Positions 53,808 through 62,372 of a stretch of 64,000 nt of DNA are shown one piece after another. The notes beneath the pieces are model-generated. The model saw nothing but the letters and a program-made list of their open reading frames with translations. It did not search any database and was not told the origin of the DNA. This stretch comes from Streptomyces sp. MMBL 11-1 (GTDB taxonomy: Bacteria > Actinomycetota > Actinomycetes > Streptomycetales > Streptomycetaceae), in assembly GCF_028622875.1 (NCBI RefSeq), contig NZ_CP117709.1, positions 4,281,001 to 4,345,000 on the forward strand, written 5' to 3'. The translations under genes were made by a program, and so were the position numbers. Positions within the stretch are counted from its first letter, which is position 1; each line of letters begins with the position of its first letter.

Positions 53808-56435
53808 TCAGAGGGCCCGGCCGGCGGCGTCGGAGCCGACGCCGCCCGTCGGTCGCGGGCGGAGGAACGGCAGGTGGACCGGGTCACTGTGCAGTGCGGA
53901 CCCGAGCGCGAAGAGCACACCGGCGGATCCGGTCGCGAAGTCCATCGAGAGCCTCAGCAACTGCTCGCCGGGGAAGGCGAGATGACCCTCGAATTCCAGC
54001 GCGTGCCAGTTCAGCGCCTCGATCTGTGCGGCCACGAGCGGATCGGCGGAGGGCGTGGGCTCCGGTGACACGGCGGCGAGATGGGCGAGGATGCCCGCGC
54101 GGCCGTTGAAGAGGCCCGACTGGACGTAGAACTGGGAGCCCGACGAGATCAGCGCGCCGGACGCCGCCGTCCGGAAGCGCTCGTCGTCCCGATGGGCGAG
54201 GTACTCGTGCACCGCCATGGCCACGCCCGCGCTGCCCTCGGCGAGGTACGGCAGCGAGCGCCAGCCCTCGTTGACGTGGAGGGCGCCGTCGTCACGGACC
54301 ACGCAACGGCGGAGGTCCTGGCGGAGTGCCGTCGCCGCGAGGTCGAGGAACGTCTCCTCGCCGGTGGCTTCGTAGCAGCGGACGAAGAGCAGGGCCGGGC
54401 CCGACGAACCGTGCATGAGGCCCGCTTTCGGGTGGGGCCCGCCGCTCGTTTCGGGAACGTCCGTCTCCGAGCCGATGCGTTCCGCCACGGTGCCGGCCAC
54501 GTCGAGGGCGGCGTCCCGGAGGGCGGCGTCGCCGGTAGCTCCCGCGAAGTGGAGCAGGTTGAGTCCGACTCCGGCCAGGCCACTGAAGAGGTCCGTGCCG
54601 AGGCGCTGCCACTTCTCGGCCGTACACCGGTCGAGGACGCTCCGGGCGTCGTCGCGATGTCCCAGGTGGTCCAGGGCGAAGGCCACCCCGTGGAGTCCGT
54701 CGTAGAAGCCGATCCTGGCCCGCTGTTCCTTGCGCAGCGCTCGTTCGCGAAGCCATCTGCCGTGCTCGGGCCGATGGTCGGCTCCGGTGACGTCGAGCGC
54801 GTACAGGACGCCCGCCGCGCCGTGGGCCATGTTGAGCGCCCCGGTGGTGAACTGCGCGATGTCACCGGGGAACAGACGGTCGTCGCGGTCCACCGTGGCG
54901 CTGGCCAGAATTCCCGCCGCCAGTGAGTCGCGTACGGAGGGCCAGCTCTCCCGGTCGGCGCGGGGGCGGGCCGACCGGGAGAGCCGGTCCGTGACGCCGC
55001 CGCGGACGCTCTCGTCGGCGTCCGCGGCGGAGCTGTCGCCGAGGATCTTGCGGACAGCGGAGTCCAGGAACTCCCTCGGCACCGGGAACCGTGCGGCGAT
55101 CTCGTCGGCCAGTTCCGCGGCCTTGCGCAGGTCGTGCCGGAGCAGCGCGGTCAGCGGCAGGAACACCGCGAGTTCGATGCAGCCCAGGGCGTAGGTGTCC
55201 GCAGCGAACCCCTCACGGTCCCGGGGCGCGGCGTACGCGGGGTGCCCCAGCATCCGGGCCGCTCCCGCCTCGGCCGGAGCCGCGACCTCGAAGTCGATCA
55301 GCCCCACCCTGCCGTCGTCGCCCACGATGATGTTGTACGGGTGCAGGTCGCCGAAGACGATGCCGCGCTCGTGCACCGAGGCGACCGCACGCTCCACGGC
55401 CCGGCAGACGCCCATCGCCCATTCCGTGTACGCGGCGAGCTCCGCCGGATCGGCCCGCGGTCCGGTCTCCGGGTACTTCAGGCCGAAGAACTTGCTCAAC
55501 GGGCGTCCCTCGATGAGCTCCTGGGCGAGGAAGTGGTGGCCGTCCACGGTGAAGTGGCCCAGCAGCGCCGGAACGGCGTCGAGGCCGGCCAGCTGCTCCA
55601 GGACGTCCCGCTCCTGCTTGAGCCGGCTGACCGCGTCCCTCCCGTCGGCGGTCAACCCCGCGTACGGGCGTGCCTCCTTGAGGATGACCTCCCGGCCGGT
55701 GCGGACGTCCTCGGCCAGGTAGACACCGCCCCCGTTGGAGAAGTGCACCGGGCGGCGGACGGTGTACGGCAGGTCGGCCAGAGAGGTGGCGCGCCGTGCC
55801 TCGGCGTGCGGCTCCAGGAACTCCGGCAGGGTCACCCAGTCGGGGACGTGGAAGCCGGGAAGGCGGCGATCGGGTACGAGCGTGCCGTCGGGCCGCTCGA
55901 TGGCGGGCTCCAGGACGCCCTTCCCGGAGACGACGTGGCGCTCGACGAATCCGCCGTAACGCACGTACAACGGGCCCTGGTTCCAGCGCAGATCGCTCAG
56001 GATGTACGGGCCCGGCTCGCCCCCGACCACGGTGTCGATCCCGTCGAGCACCTCGCGGAGTTCCGCCTCGTCCGCCGGGTAGATCGTGACCAGCTTGCCG
56101 CTGGCTCCCCGGGTCGCGTACTTCATGTTCCGCAGCTGCAGGATGTGCTGGCCGCGCAGGAACTTGAACGGGATGCCACGGGGGACGCAGTAGTTCCAGA
56201 CGGCGTCGAGGATCTTCTCGGCGTTGTCCCTGTGCCCGGAGGCGTGAACCTTCCAGCCCTGGGCCGGCCGGCGGGCGCCCTCCGGTGTGCAGACGAGCCA
56301 GTCGTCCTGGCCGACCCTCTGCCACCCGTGGGGGAGCTCGCGGCCCGCGGCGGTGAAGGCGTGTCCGTCGTCCTGAGCCGTCGAGGGCGAGTCGAAGAAC
56401 GTCCGGTCCACCATGCAATACGCCTCGTACCGCAT
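53808..56435 (-). CDS. Class III lanthipeptide synthetase LanKC (RamC-like)
   Basis: 875 residues; ATG 56435, with GGGGGA upstream, gives RYEAYCMVDRTFFDSPS, the RamC-type start. Order: lyase region (about 1-210), kinase (about 225-490) and LanC-like cyclase (about 520-875). Kinase motifs: HFSNGGGVYLAEDV, VILKEA, FGDLHPYNIIV and GLIDFEVA. LanC repeats include HGAAGVLYAL, GLHGVAFALDHLGH, GSSGPALLFVR and GSAGVLFALGS. The LanC Cys-His-Cys zinc ligands are absent, as is normal for class III. It phosphorylates Ser, eliminates phosphate and forms the rings. Confidence 0.96.
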   Translation of the reverse strand: MRYEAYCMVDRTFFDSPSTAQDDGHAFTAAGRELPHGWQRVGQDDWLVCTPEGARRPAQGWKVHASGHRDNAEKILDAVWNYCVPRGIPFKFLRGQHILQLRNMKYATRGASGKLVTIYPADEAELREVLDGIDTVVGGEPGPYILSDLRWNQGPLYVRYGGFVERHVVSGKGVLEPAIERPDGTLVPDRRLPGFHVPDWVTLPEFLEPHAEARRATSLADLPYTVRRPVHFSNGGGVYLAEDVRTGREVILKEARPYAGLTADGRDAVSRLKQERDVLEQLAGLDAVPALLGHFTVDGHHFLAQELIEGRPLSKFFGLKYPETGPRADPAELAAYTEWAMGVCRAVERAVASVHERGIVFGDLHPYNIIVGDDGRVGLIDFEVAAPAEAGAARMLGHPAYAAPRDREGFAADTYALGCIELAVFLPLTALLRHDLRKAAELADEIAARFPVPREFLDSAVRKILGDSSAADADESVRGGVTDRLSRSARPRADRESWPSVRDSLAAGILASATVDRDDRLFPGDIAQFTTGALNMAHGAAGVLYALDVTGADHRPEHGRWLRERALRKEQRARIGFYDGLHGVAFALDHLGHRDDARSVLDRCTAEKWQRLGTDLFSGLAGVGLNLLHFAGATGDAALRDAALDVAGTVAERIGSETDVPETSGGPHPKAGLMHGSSGPALLFVRCYEATGEETFLDLAATALRQDLRRCVVRDDGALHVNEGWRSLPYLAEGSAGVAMAVHEYLAHRDDERFRTAASGALISSGSQFYVQSGLFNGRAGILAHLAAVSPEPTPSADPLVAAQIEALNWHALEFEGHLAFPGEQLLRLSMDFATGSAGVLFALGSALHSDPVHLPFLRPRPTGGVGSDAAGRAL

Positions 56436-56461
56436 TTCCGCATCCCCCGTATCTCTGGCGC

Positions 56462-56572
56462 CTGCATGCGAAGTCGTCTGCATGCGAGTCGTCTGCGTGC
56501 AAAGTCGTCTGCATGCAAAGTCGTCCGCATGGGAAGTCGCCTGCATGCGAAGTCGCCTGCATTCGATTTACT
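56462..56572. repeat. 16-bp tandem repeat x7 in LanKC promoter region
   Basis: Units CTGCATGCGAAGTCGT start at 56462, 56478, 56493, 56509, 56525, 56541 and 56557; one is 15 bp and the last is degenerate. They occupy the divergent 338-bp region between LanKC and the FtsX-type permease. No spacers, so not CRISPR. The rest of the region (56573-56773) is notably AT-richer than the surroundings. Confidence 0.9.
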
Positions 56573-56773
56573 CGAACGACTCGAAATCTTTCATGGGCGA
56601 AATGGCTTCGCCAGTACACAACACACAAGTCAAACCGTGAAGAACACATGGTCCGGGGTGGTGGAATCGGCCAAAACCCTTGGTCGACAAGGGAGTTGGT
56701 GAATATTCTCATGAGCTTCGGTAGGCTACCGCTACCCGGATCGGGAGAATCCATTTTTGCTCGAGAGGTGTCT

Positions 56774-59326
56774 GTGTTCCGACTCGCATGGCGGACCCTT
56801 TCGGGCCGCAGGGCAAGCTGGGTGGCGAGTTTCGTTGCTCTTGTCCTCGCGCTGATCATGACGACGGCATGTGCCGTTCTCCTTGAATCGAGTACGCGCG
56901 GAAGCTCTCCCACCGAGCGGTATTCGGGGACGGACGTGGTCGTGTCCGGACAGCCCTTCGTGCCCCGGGCCGAACAGCTCGGTGCGGCGCTGGAAGGGCT
57001 GCCCGGCGTCGAGCGGACCGTGTCCGAGCTGTCGTTTCCCACCACGGCGGTGGACGGATCCGGTGAGCTGGTCGAGGCGCCGTGGGGCGGCCCCTCCCTG
57101 GGCCACTCGTGGGACAGCGCGGTCCTCGGCTCCTTCGCCCTCCGGGAGGGGCGGGCCCCCGCCGGGGACGGGGAAGTCGTGCTGGACGGCGCCCTCGCCG
57201 AACGCCTCGGCAGTGGCATCGGGGACTCCGTGCGGCTGGCCGGCCCCGAGGGGCCGCACGTGTACCGCGTCGCGGGCATCGCCGACCCGCCGGCCCGCCT
57301 CGTCCGCCAGTACGCCGTGTTCCACGCGCCCGGGGAGGCGGAGCGGCTCGCGGACTCCGCCGAGCCGGTCCGTGCCGTCGGCGTCCTCGCGACCGCGTCG
57401 ACGGATACCGAAGCACTCCGGCGGCAGGTGGAACGGCGGGTCGACCGCTTCTACGGGGACGGCGGCGCGGGGGTCGTGGTCGCCGCCGGGGCGGAAAGGG
57501 CGGTGGCGGAGTTCTGGAACGTGCCGGATCCCGGGTCGGTCCTCTCCTCCCTCGTCGGGACCTTCGGGGCGCTCGCGCTGTTCGTGGCGGGGTTCGTCGT
57601 CGCCGGCACCTTGTCGCTCGCCGTCGCCGGCCGGATGACCGAGATCGGTCTGCTGCGGGCCGTCGCCGCCACCGCGGGCCAGATCCGCCGGATGATCGCC
57701 GCCGAGGCGCTCCTGGTGACCGTGGCGGCGGCACTCGCCGGCGTACCGGGCGGCATCGGTCTCGCACTGCTCCTGCACCGGCTCCTGGTGGACGGAGAGG
57801 TGCTGCCCCCTTCGTTCACCCTGTCCGTGGGGCCCCTCGCCCCCTGGCTGACCCTCGCCCTGACCGTGATCGTCGCCCAGGTCGCGTCGCTCACGGCCGC
57901 CCGGCGCGCTTCGGGGGTGCGCCCGGTGGAGGTGCTGCGCGAGTCGGCCGCTCCCGCGCCGGGCATCGGGTGGCGGCGCGTGCTGGCCGGGGTGTGCGTG
58001 CTCGTCGCGGCGGCCGGCGCACTGGGCGCGGTGGCCACCGGACGCCTGGACGGCGACGGCGGTACGGCCGAGAGCATGGTCCTGGTCCTGATGGTCGGGG
58101 TGGCGCTGCTGGCACCCCCGATCTGCCGGGGAGCGGGCGCGGTGCTGCTGGTCCCCGTACGTCCGTTCCTGCCGTTGGAGGGCCGCTGGGCGGTACGGAA
58201 CCTGCGGGGGCAGAACGCCCGGCTCACGTCCACCGTGTCGCCCCTGGTGCTCGCGGTCTCCCTCACCGGAACGCTGCTCTGCGCCCCACTGATCACGTCA
58301 CAGAGCGTGGAGCAGGCGGAACGACAGCGTCTCCTCGCCGACCATGTCGCGACGTCGACGGGCCAGGCGATCGCGCCGGGGTTCGCGGAGCGCGCCGCCC
58401 GGATACCCGGAGTGGCAGCCGCCTCGGGGCAACTGTCCGTGGACGGCGCGCTGCGGCGCGCGGACGCCGACGAGAGCGACGCCCGCTCCGTCATCGGCGG
58501 CAGGCTGATCGCGATGCGCACCGATGCCGTACCCCACCTGCTCGACCTCGGTGTCCGTACGGGCTCGGCCGACCGGATCGACGCGGGGTCCCTGGCACTC
58601 GGGGCCGGCGCGGCCCGGGACCTGGGTGTCGGGGCCGGGGACCGGGTCCGTGTCGACTGGGACGACGGCGCCCACGACACGTTCCGCGTCGCCGCCGTCT
58701 ACTCCCACGACCGTGGGTTCGCCGACGCGCTGCTCCCCCGTGCCTCAGCGGTACGGCACGCGCCGGCCGCCCTGGAGGACGCCGTCCTGGTCCGTACCGC
58801 GGCGGGCGCCGACCGAAGCGGCGTCGAGCAACGGCTGAAGGCCCTGGCGGCGCAGTACCCGGGGGTCCGGGTCGACGGCGGAACAGGACGGACCTCGCCG
58901 GGCGCGGACGGCGACGCCGGGGCCGCCGGGGTGTTCGTTCTGCTCCTGCTGTTGATGATCAACGTGTTCACCGCCATCGCCGTCGTCAACACCCTGGGCA
59001 TGGCGACGGCGAACCGTCGGCGGGAGTTCGCCCTGCTGCGGCTGGCCGGCGCGCAGCCGGCCCAGGTCCTGCGCATGCTCGCCTGGGAGGCCGTGCTCAC
59101 CTGCGCGGTCGCGCTGGCGCCGGCCGCGCTGATCTGCGCGGCGGTGCTGGTCCCGCTCAGCCTCGCGCTCACCGGCTCGGCCGTCCCGGCCCTGGCCGGA
59201 TGGCCGTTGGCGGCGCTGGTGGCCGGAGCACCCGTGGTGACCGCCGCGACGGCCGTACTCGTCGGCAGGACGGTCATGCGGCGTGCCGCGAGCACACCCG
59301 GCGGGCTGGCCAAGGCCGTCTCCTGA
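56774..59326 (+). CDS. FtsX/MacB-type ABC permease
   Basis: 850 residues; GTG 56774 with GAGAGG at 5 bases starts FRLAWRTLSGRRASWVASFVALVLALIMTTACAVLL (helix 1). Two FtsX core domains are seen (about 270-390: FGALALFVAGFVVAGTLSLAVAGRMTEIGLLRAVAATAGQIRRMI; and about 720-840: FVLLLLLMINVFTAIAVVNTLGMATANRRREFALLRLAGAQ) with large extracellular loops. The cognate ATPase is not in the window. It is divergent from LanKC, so possibly immunity, peptide sensing or lipid transport. Confidence 0.9.
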   Translation: MFRLAWRTLSGRRASWVASFVALVLALIMTTACAVLLESSTRGSSPTERYSGTDVVVSGQPFVPRAEQLGAALEGLPGVERTVSELSFPTTAVDGSGELVEAPWGGPSLGHSWDSAVLGSFALREGRAPAGDGEVVLDGALAERLGSGIGDSVRLAGPEGPHVYRVAGIADPPARLVRQYAVFHAPGEAERLADSAEPVRAVGVLATASTDTEALRRQVERRVDRFYGDGGAGVVVAAGAERAVAEFWNVPDPGSVLSSLVGTFGALALFVAGFVVAGTLSLAVAGRMTEIGLLRAVAATAGQIRRMIAAEALLVTVAAALAGVPGGIGLALLLHRLLVDGEVLPPSFTLSVGPLAPWLTLALTVIVAQVASLTAARRASGVRPVEVLRESAAPAPGIGWRRVLAGVCVLVAAAGALGAVATGRLDGDGGTAESMVLVLMVGVALLAPPICRGAGAVLLVPVRPFLPLEGRWAVRNLRGQNARLTSTVSPLVLAVSLTGTLLCAPLITSQSVEQAERQRLLADHVATSTGQAIAPGFAERAARIPGVAAASGQLSVDGALRRADADESDARSVIGGRLIAMRTDAVPHLLDLGVRTGSADRIDAGSLALGAGAARDLGVGAGDRVRVDWDDGAHDTFRVAAVYSHDRGFADALLPRASAVRHAPAALEDAVLVRTAAGADRSGVEQRLKALAAQYPGVRVDGGTGRTSPGADGDAGAAGVFVLLLLLMINVFTAIAVVNTLGMATANRRREFALLRLAGAQPAQVLRMLAWEAVLTCAVALAPAALICAAVLVPLSLALTGSAVPALAGWPLAALVAGAPVVTAATAVLVGRTVMRRAASTPGGLAKAVS

Positions 59327-59329
59327 CGG

Positions 59330-60547
59330 TCACCCCTGTCTGGACATCCCGTCCGGCCTCATGGCCCGGGCGCCGAGGCCGCTGTCAGGACGCGCGTCCC
59401 GGCCCGTACGAGGCAGCGTGACCGAGAGCCGGAACTCACCGTTCCCGTCGGCCCCGGCGGTGAGCAGGCCTCCCTGCTCCGCTGTCCGCTCACGCAGGTT
59501 GCGCAGGCCGCTGCCGCCAGGGCCCCCGGGCAGCGCGCTGCCGGGTACGGCGGGCCCCCCGCCGACGGGGGCCCCGTCGTTGGAGACCTCCAGACACACC
59601 CAGCCACGGTCGTCCGGGCCGTCGCCGACGGTGAGGCGGATACCGCAGTGCCGGGCCTTGCTGTGCCGCAGCACATTGGTGACGGACTCCCTCACCACGA
59701 TGGCCAGCATCCCGCAGGCCTCCCCGGACATGGGGCTCCCGGCCAGGTCCACGTCGACGGTCACACCGAAGGATTCGAGCAGCTCGGCCGCCGACCGCGC
59801 CTCCCGCTCCAGGGACAGCACCCGGTATCCGGCGGAGACGGCCCGCATCTCGGAGAGTGCCTGCCGCGCGAGGTCCTGCGTCCGGATCAGCTCCCGCTCG
59901 GCACGGTCGGCATCGCTGTGGACGTAGCGCTGGATCCCCTCGCACTGGAGGGCGACGGCCGTGAGCGAGTAGCCGCCCAGATCGTGCAGATCACGAGCGA
60001 ACCGCAGCCGTTCGTGGTCGACGGCTCGCTGTGCCAGTTCGGACCGGGCGGCCTGCAACTCCTCGGCGAGATCCGCGAGCCGCGCCACCCCGAAGAGGGC
60101 CAGGCCGCCGACGGCGTGGGACACCACCGCGTTGACGCCCTGGCTCATGGTCTCCCCCAGCGCGAGCGTCAGCGGAGCCTGGAGACAGACGAGCGCGGCG
60201 AACCCGGTCCATGCGTGAGGCAGGGGCGTGGTCAGGAGGACCGCGGCGGCGAAGGACCCCGGAATGCCGACCCAGGTGTCCTGGAAGAAGAGGTACGGGA
60301 CATAGGTCACGACCCCGTGGGCGACGAGCGACCACGGCCACCACGGCTTCCGGCGGCGGACGGTCACGCGGGCGGAGTGCCGCAGATGAAGACCCAGGGT
60401 CGCGGCCAGAATGGCCGAGGAGGCCACCAGCGGCCCGAGCCCCTCCCTGTTGGCCGCCGTCGCCGCCACCGCCGCGATGCAGAAGCCGACAGCGACCAGG
60501 CGCACGATGACCCGCGCAAGCCGCGGGCTGTTCCCGTCCTCCAGCAC
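59330..60547 (-). CDS. Sensor histidine kinase (NarL-type, HisKA_3)
   Basis: 405 residues; GTG 60547 follows GAGGGGGA. About five N-terminal membrane helices (ARVIVRLVAVGFCIAAVAATAA; LVASSAILAATLGLHL; IPGSFAAAVLLTTPLP; VSHAVGGLALFGVARL) with little outside sequence lead to a coiled segment and the H-box ERLRFARDLHDLGGYSLTAVALQCE. The ATPase domain has VVRESVTNVLRHSKARH (N-box) and GLRNLRER (G-box). It is 3 bases from the convergent permease stop. Likely partner of the response regulator at 49018. Confidence 0.92.
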   Translation of the reverse strand: MLEDGNSPRLARVIVRLVAVGFCIAAVAATAANREGLGPLVASSAILAATLGLHLRHSARVTVRRRKPWWPWSLVAHGVVTYVPYLFFQDTWVGIPGSFAAAVLLTTPLPHAWTGFAALVCLQAPLTLALGETMSQGVNAVVSHAVGGLALFGVARLADLAEELQAARSELAQRAVDHERLRFARDLHDLGGYSLTAVALQCEGIQRYVHSDADRAERELIRTQDLARQALSEMRAVSAGYRVLSLEREARSAAELLESFGVTVDVDLAGSPMSGEACGMLAIVVRESVTNVLRHSKARHCGIRLTVGDGPDDRGWVCLEVSNDGAPVGGGPAVPGSALPGGPGGSGLRNLRERTAEQGGLLTAGADGNGEFRLSVTLPRTGRDARPDSGLGARAMRPDGMSRQG

Positions 60548-60755
60548 GTTTCCCCCTCGGCGTTCCCTGCCGCAACACTGGCGAGGATACGCAACGGGGC
60601 CTGACCGCAAGGGCTGAGCGGCCGACCGCCCGCCCGGCCCCAAGCACGGCGGAGCCCGTCCGCGATCCGGTGGCACGTGCGGGTGGAGAACGGGGCCGGC
60701 GGCGGCGCCCTGGCCATCATGGACGCATGGGCGAGAAACGAAGGGCTGGGACACC

Positions 60756-62012
60756 ATGAAAGAGAAGACCCCCCGTGCGAGGACGCCCCGTGCGAGGACG
60801 CCCCGTGCCTCGGGCGGAGAGGCGGCTCGCACCTCCCCGTCGGCCGCCGCGTCGGACGCTCCGGTCATCCTGAGCAACGAGCCCGGTTCGTTCGCCCGGG
60901 GTGTGCTGGCCGAGCGCCACCCCGCTCTCATCCAGCAGGTGCGCGACGCCTTCCCGTACGACCCGAGCCGGCACGAAGCCCTCGACGCCCTGCTGGACGA
61001 GATCACCAACGGTGTCGTCGAACGGCTTGCCCCCACGGAACGCGACCACGAGCGCTGGGCGGTCTCGGGGCAGGAGCACTTCGGCCGCTCCTGGTACGAC
61101 GCTCCGTTCCTGTGGGCGGAGAGCTACTTCTACCGCAGGCTCCTCGGAGCGGTCGGGTACTTCGGCGCCGGTCCCTGGCAGGGAGTCGATCCGTTCGCGC
61201 CGTTCAAGAAGGCCGAACTGGGAGGCGGCGCGGTGGAAGAGGAACTGCGCGCCCTGGACGCGCTCGCGAACGTGCCGGCCGAGGAACGGGCCACGGCCCT
61301 GCTCCACGCCTCACTCTGGGGCAACCGCGCGGACCTCGGCTTCCGCGTCACGGCGGGAGAACCGGAGGCCGCAGAGGCCGCCCCCGCGCTGGTCGCCGAC
61401 GACAGCGCCCTCCTGTGGCGGCTTCTGCCCGCCGGAGCCGACGCCACGGTCGCCGTGGTGGCGGACAACGCGGGCCGAGAGCTGATCCCCGACCTGATCC
61501 TCATCGACCACCTCCTCGAACAGCGGCATGCCGACCGGGTCGTACTTCACGTGAAGCCCCACCCCTACTACGTCTCCGACGCGATGACGGCCGACGTCGT
61601 CGACTGCCTCCGCCGCCTCGTCGAGGCGCCGGGTGAAGCCGGCGGCATCGGCGGCCGGCTGTGGAAGGCCATGGCGGCGGGAAACCTGGAGGTCCGCACC
61701 CACCCGTTCTTCTGCGCTCCGCAGCCGTACGGCGAGATGCCGGAGGACCTGCGCGGCGAGTTCGCGGGCGCCGCGCTCACCATCCTGAAGGGCGATCTCA
61801 ACTACCGCCGCCTGGTGGGCGACCGACGGTGGGACGCCACGACACCCTTCGCCGATCTCACCGCGTATTTCCCGGGGGCGGTGGCGGCGCTCCGGACCCT
61901 GAAGTCCGACGTCGTCGTCGGCCTGGAGGAGGGAACGCTGGACGCTCTCGAGCACTCCGGGGACACCTGGCGCACGCGCGGCACCCACGCGCTGATCCAG
62001 GTGCGGCGGTAG
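60756..62012 (+). CDS. DUF89/ARMT1-family damage-control phosphatase
   Basis: 418 residues with a Thr-Pro-Arg-Ala-Arg head encoded by 15-bp repeats. DUF89 motifs: VVADNAGRELIPDLILIDHLL (metal-binding Asp-Asn, Glu), VVLHVKPHPYYVSDAM, LTILKGDLNYRRLVGDRRWD and LRTLKSDVVVGLEEG. The family uses Mn2+ or Ni2+ to hydrolyse phosphorylated or damaged metabolites such as sugar phosphates. Monocistronic, upstream of metG. Confidence 0.9.
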   Translation: MKEKTPRARTPRARTPRASGGEAARTSPSAAASDAPVILSNEPGSFARGVLAERHPALIQQVRDAFPYDPSRHEALDALLDEITNGVVERLAPTERDHERWAVSGQEHFGRSWYDAPFLWAESYFYRRLLGAVGYFGAGPWQGVDPFAPFKKAELGGGAVEEELRALDALANVPAEERATALLHASLWGNRADLGFRVTAGEPEAAEAAPALVADDSALLWRLLPAGADATVAVVADNAGRELIPDLILIDHLLEQRHADRVVLHVKPHPYYVSDAMTADVVDCLRRLVEAPGEAGGIGGRLWKAMAAGNLEVRTHPFFCAPQPYGEMPEDLRGEFAGAALTILKGDLNYRRLVGDRRWDATTPFADLTAYFPGAVAALRTLKSDVVVGLEEGTLDALEHSGDTWRTRGTHALIQVRR

Positions 62013-62208
62013 CACGGACGAGCGGTTCCTTCTCGGGCCATGCGGACCGCCTCTCGGGCCTCGGATGAAAAGGGGGAATACGTAACCACGGACATACGGG
62101 CCTAATATGAGGACCGCCTCGGCCGTTCGAGACTCGCTTGGCCGCCTGTCCCGGACGGCCGAGCGCCTTTCCGCGCGAGCCCGGCCGACGGTGAACGACT
62201 CGGCGGAG

Positions 62209-62224
62209 TGGCACCCGGGTGCCA
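62209..62224. promoter_or_regulatory. 16-bp perfect palindrome upstream of metG
   Basis: TGGCACCCGGGTGCCA lies 149 bases before the metG start in a 360-bp gap otherwise without visible features. It may be an operator; no T-box consensus is present. Confidence 0.4.
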
Positions 62225-62372
62225 TACGATTGCGGCGGCTTGCAGCTCCGGCCGTCACCATGCGTGACACGGTTGAGCGCCCCTGTGCGGTCGCGCCTGC
62301 TGCACCCTCCCGACTTCGGTCCGCCGCGGGCACTGCCGCCGGCGCCAAACGTACGAAATGGAGCATCCAAGG

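Noticed and set aside
53359..53920. Longer minus-strand frames over the precursor region
   Set aside because: They are out of frame with the two precursors, contain no leader motif and lack ribosome sites.
56462..56572. CRISPR-like array
   Set aside because: The units are contiguous, with no spacers, and no cas genes are nearby.
62013..62372. T-box riboswitch upstream of metG
   Set aside because: No T-box consensus or terminator/antiterminator pair was visible.
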